Assembly: GCF_946482535.1 (NCBI RefSeq)
Contig: NZ_CAMLRU010000003.1
Coordinates: 1-35,204, forward strand
Direction of reading: 5' to 3'
DNA length: 35,204 nt
From: an uncultured Flavobacterium sp.
GTDB taxonomy: Bacteria; Bacteroidota; Bacteroidia; Flavobacteriales; Flavobacteriaceae
Shown: positions 33,574 through 35,204 of the stretch, piece after piece
Numbering within the stretch: position 1 is the stretch's first letter
Layout of the letters: each line of letters begins with the position of its first letter
The notes under the pieces: generated by a model
What the model was told of the DNA's origin: nothing
Database searches by the model: none
The model's input: the letters and a program-made list of their open reading frames with translations, nothing else
Translations under genes and position numbers: made by a program

Positions 33574-33604
33574 TTGTTGGACTATACAAAAATAGTTAGT
33601 TTTG
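33574..33604 (+). promoter_or_regulatory. candidate proS promoter
   Basis: TTG at 33574-33576 (or 33577-33579), a 17-20 nt spacer and TAGTTTTG at 33597-33604. The ATG at 33658 is 53 nt downstream, a longer leader than usual here. Confidence 0.5.
33587..33594 (-). promoter_or_regulatory. -7 box (TATTTTTG) of the low-complexity lipoprotein gene
   Basis: Minus-strand TATTTTTG, 29 nt before the ATG at 33557 and only 2 nt from the opposing -7 box of proS. Confidence 0.5.
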
Positions 33605-33657
33605 TCGAACTATTTAGTTAAAAAAAGTTAAACAATTTTTATGCCAAACTATTCATT

Positions 33658-35136
33658 ATGAGTAAGAACTTAACAAAGAGAGAAGAAGACTATTCCAAAT
33701 GGTATAATGAACTCGTAGTCAAGGCGGATTTAGCCGAGAATTCAGGAGTTAGAGGCTGTATGGTTATTAAGCCTTACGGTTATGCAATTTGGGAAAAGAT
33801 GCAAGCAGAATTAGACCGAATGTTCAAGGAAACCGGTCACAGCAATGCCTATTTTCCTCTTTTTGTACCCAAGAGCATGTTTGAGGCTGAAGAGAAAAAT
33901 GCAGAAGGTTTTGCCAAAGAATGTGCCATCGTTACTCATTATCGATTAAAGAATGATGAAACACGCCCGGGAAAATTGATGGTTGATCCCAACGCAAAAT
34001 TGGAGGAAGAATTGATTGTTCGTCCGACTAGTGAAGCTATTATTTGGTCAACCTATAAAAATTGGGTACAATCATATAGAGATTTGCCACTTTTAATCAA
34101 TCAATGGGCGAATGTCGTTCGTTGGGAAATGAGAACCCGATTGTTTTTAAGAACGGCTGAGTTTTTGTGGCAAGAAGGGCATACAGCCCATGCAACAAAA
34201 GCAGAAGCGATTGAAGAATCAGAAAAAATGATGCAGGTATATGCAGATTTTGTCGAGAATTTTATGGCTATTCCTGTTGTCAAAGGATTGAAAACCGAGA
34301 CAGAACGTTTTGCCGGTGCTGAAGAAACTTATTGTATAGAAGCTTTAATGCAGGACGGGAAAGCTTTGCAAGCCGGAACATCACATTTCTTGGGTCAAAA
34401 TTTCGCCAAGGCTTTTGAGGTAAAATTTGCCAATCAAGAAGGTAAGCAAGAATATGTATGGGGAACTTCATGGGGTGTATCTACTCGCTTGATGGGGGCA
34501 TTGGTCATGACACATTCGGATGATAATGGTCTTGTTTTACCGCCAAACCTTGCGCCAATTCAAGTGGTTATCGTGCCTATTTTCAGAACGGATGAAGAGT
34601 TTGAGACCATTACGCAAGCTGCGAATGAATTAGTTGCTCAGTTTAAGAAATTGAGAATTTCGGTCAAATTTGACAACCGAACCACTCAAAAACCGGGCTT
34701 TAAATTTGCCGAATGGGAATTAAAAGGGGTGCCGGTTAGAATAGCTATCGGACCAAAAGATTTGGAGAACGGTACATTTGAAGTAGCTCGTCGCGATACC
34801 TTGACCAAAGAGGTCATTGCCAAAGACGGCGCCGTAAATTATATCTCTGATTTGTTGGAACAAATCCAAAAGGATTTATTCGGTCGTGCTCTGGAATATA
34901 GAAACTCACACATCACGGAAGTCAATACTTTTGAAGAGTTTAAAGAGGTTTTGGAAAACAAAACCGGTTTTGTTGCTGCTCATTGGGACGGCACTCCCGA
35001 AACAGAAGAAAAAATCAAGGATTTGACCAAAGCCACCATTCGTTGTATTCCTTTGGATCAAGTAAAAGAAGAAGGAAAGTGTATTTTTTCAGGAGGCAAA
35101 TCTACTGGTAGAGTGCTGTTTGCAAAAGCGTACTAA
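33658..35136 (+). CDS. proS: prolyl-tRNA synthetase, class II, short eukaryote/archaea-like type
   Basis: A 492-residue aminoacyl-tRNA synthetase that charges tRNA-Pro. Class II motifs: [10 protein letters not shown] (121-130), the motif 2 region [20 protein letters not shown] (159-178), and motif 3 beginning [19 protein letters not shown] (268-286). An anticodon-binding domain spans about 300-405 ([34 protein letters not shown]). A C-terminal zinc-binding-like extension ends in GRVLFAKAY. The editing insertion (INS) of E. coli-type ProS is absent, which places it in the eukaryote/archaea-like ProS type 3 group common in Bacteroidota. It is followed by a promoter for another gene outside the window. 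Confidence 0.96.
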   Translation: MSKNLTKREEDYSKWYNELVVKADLAENSGVRGCMVIKPYGYAIWEKMQAELDRMFKETGHSNAYFPLFVPKSMFEAEEKNAEGFAKECAIVTHYRLKNDETRPGKLMVDPNAKLEEELIVRPTSEAIIWSTYKNWVQSYRDLPLLINQWANVVRWEMRTRLFLRTAEFLWQEGHTAHATKAEAIEESEKMMQVYADFVENFMAIPVVKGLKTETERFAGAEETYCIEALMQDGKALQAGTSHFLGQNFAKAFEVKFANQEGKQEYVWGTSWGVSTRLMGALVMTHSDDNGLVLPPNLAPIQVVIVPIFRTDEEFETITQAANELVAQFKKLRISVKFDNRTTQKPGFKFAEWELKGVPVRIAIGPKDLENGTFEVARRDTLTKEVIAKDGAVNYISDLLEQIQKDLFGRALEYRNSHITEVNTFEEFKEVLENKTGFVAAHWDGTPETEEKIKDLTKATIRCIPLDQVKEEGKCIFSGGKSTGRVLFAKAY

Positions 35137-35165
35137 TAAAAAAGCACAAAAAAATTGTTGCACTC

Positions 35166-35195
35166 TTGCGGGATTAAAAAATAGTTGTATTTTTG
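35166..35195 (+). promoter_or_regulatory. consensus promoter for the gene beyond the right edge
   Basis: TTG at 35166-35168, exactly 19 nt, then TATTTTTG at 35188-35195. No start codon follows before the window ends at 35204. In Flavobacteria rpsT often follows proS, but that gene is not in view. Confidence 0.65.
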
Positions 35196-35204
35196 CAACC
35201 GCAT

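Noticed and set aside
1..35204. CRISPR arrays, insertion sequences, prophage or att sites
   Set aside because: No regularly spaced direct repeats, transposase or integrase genes, or terminal inverted repeats were seen; the one tRNA has no flanking integrase.

Overview
The window is an ordinary, tightly packed chromosomal segment from a low-GC member of the Bacteroidota, most probably Flavobacterium or a close relative. The evidence is a type IX secretion (T9SS) C-terminal sorting domain, a FecI/FecR/TonB-receptor signalling operon, an OmpP1/FadL-type porin, Bacteroidota-style lipoproteins, two DUF2805/TIGR03643 proteins, and many copies of the Bacteroidota promoter -7 box TAnnTTTG placed 15-30 nt before start codons, several with a TTG about 19 nt upstream. 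No phage, insertion sequence, CRISPR array or other mobile element is visible, and no gene-free stretch exceeds about 250 nt.

Layout. 1-4.8 kb: a 1466-residue T9SS-exported adhesin-like protein and a small unknown protein, both on the minus strand. 4.8-7.5 kb: a secreted DUF2891 protein and a COG2509 FAD-dependent oxidoreductase. 7.5-12.4 kb: a cell-surface signalling locus, made of a lipoprotein with six YP/FP half-repeats and an inserted Kazal-like domain, an ECF sigma factor, a FecR anti-sigma factor and an STN-containing TonB-dependent receptor. 12.5-15.2 kb: GapN-type dehydrogenase convergent with a lipoprotein MsrB-MsrA fusion, sharing a bidirectional terminator. 15.3-17.8 kb: isopentenyl-diphosphate isomerase, a pterin synthase, a peroxiredoxin and mannose-6-phosphate isomerase. 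17.8-21.5 kb: a small helical protein, tRNA-Thr(TGT), an EamA transporter, an AlkB-like dioxygenase, a sterol-desaturase-family protein and two DUF2805 paralogues. 21.6-26.5 kb: an M61 peptidase with PDZ domain, a DUF4369 lipoprotein and a B12-binding-type radical SAM protein with an unusual CX4CX2C cluster motif. 26.6-29.6 kb: a CHASE4 hybrid histidine kinase overlapping an outer-membrane barrel gene. 29.6-35.2 kb: rimO, a FadL-like porin and a Trp/Gly/Tyr-rich lipoprotein on the minus strand, then divergent proS and a consensus promoter for a gene beyond the right edge.

The best candidate for an under-described system is the 7.5-12.4 kb locus. The sigma factor, anti-sigma factor and receptor form one translationally coupled unit. 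The repeat lipoprotein sits just upstream, separated by an 18-bp hairpin that ends 6 nt before the sigma factor start codon. Second-tier items are the radical SAM protein, the kinase/barrel overlap, a perfectly symmetric divergent promoter at 4776-4805, and an orphan consensus promoter at 4399-4428 pointing antisense to a small gene.
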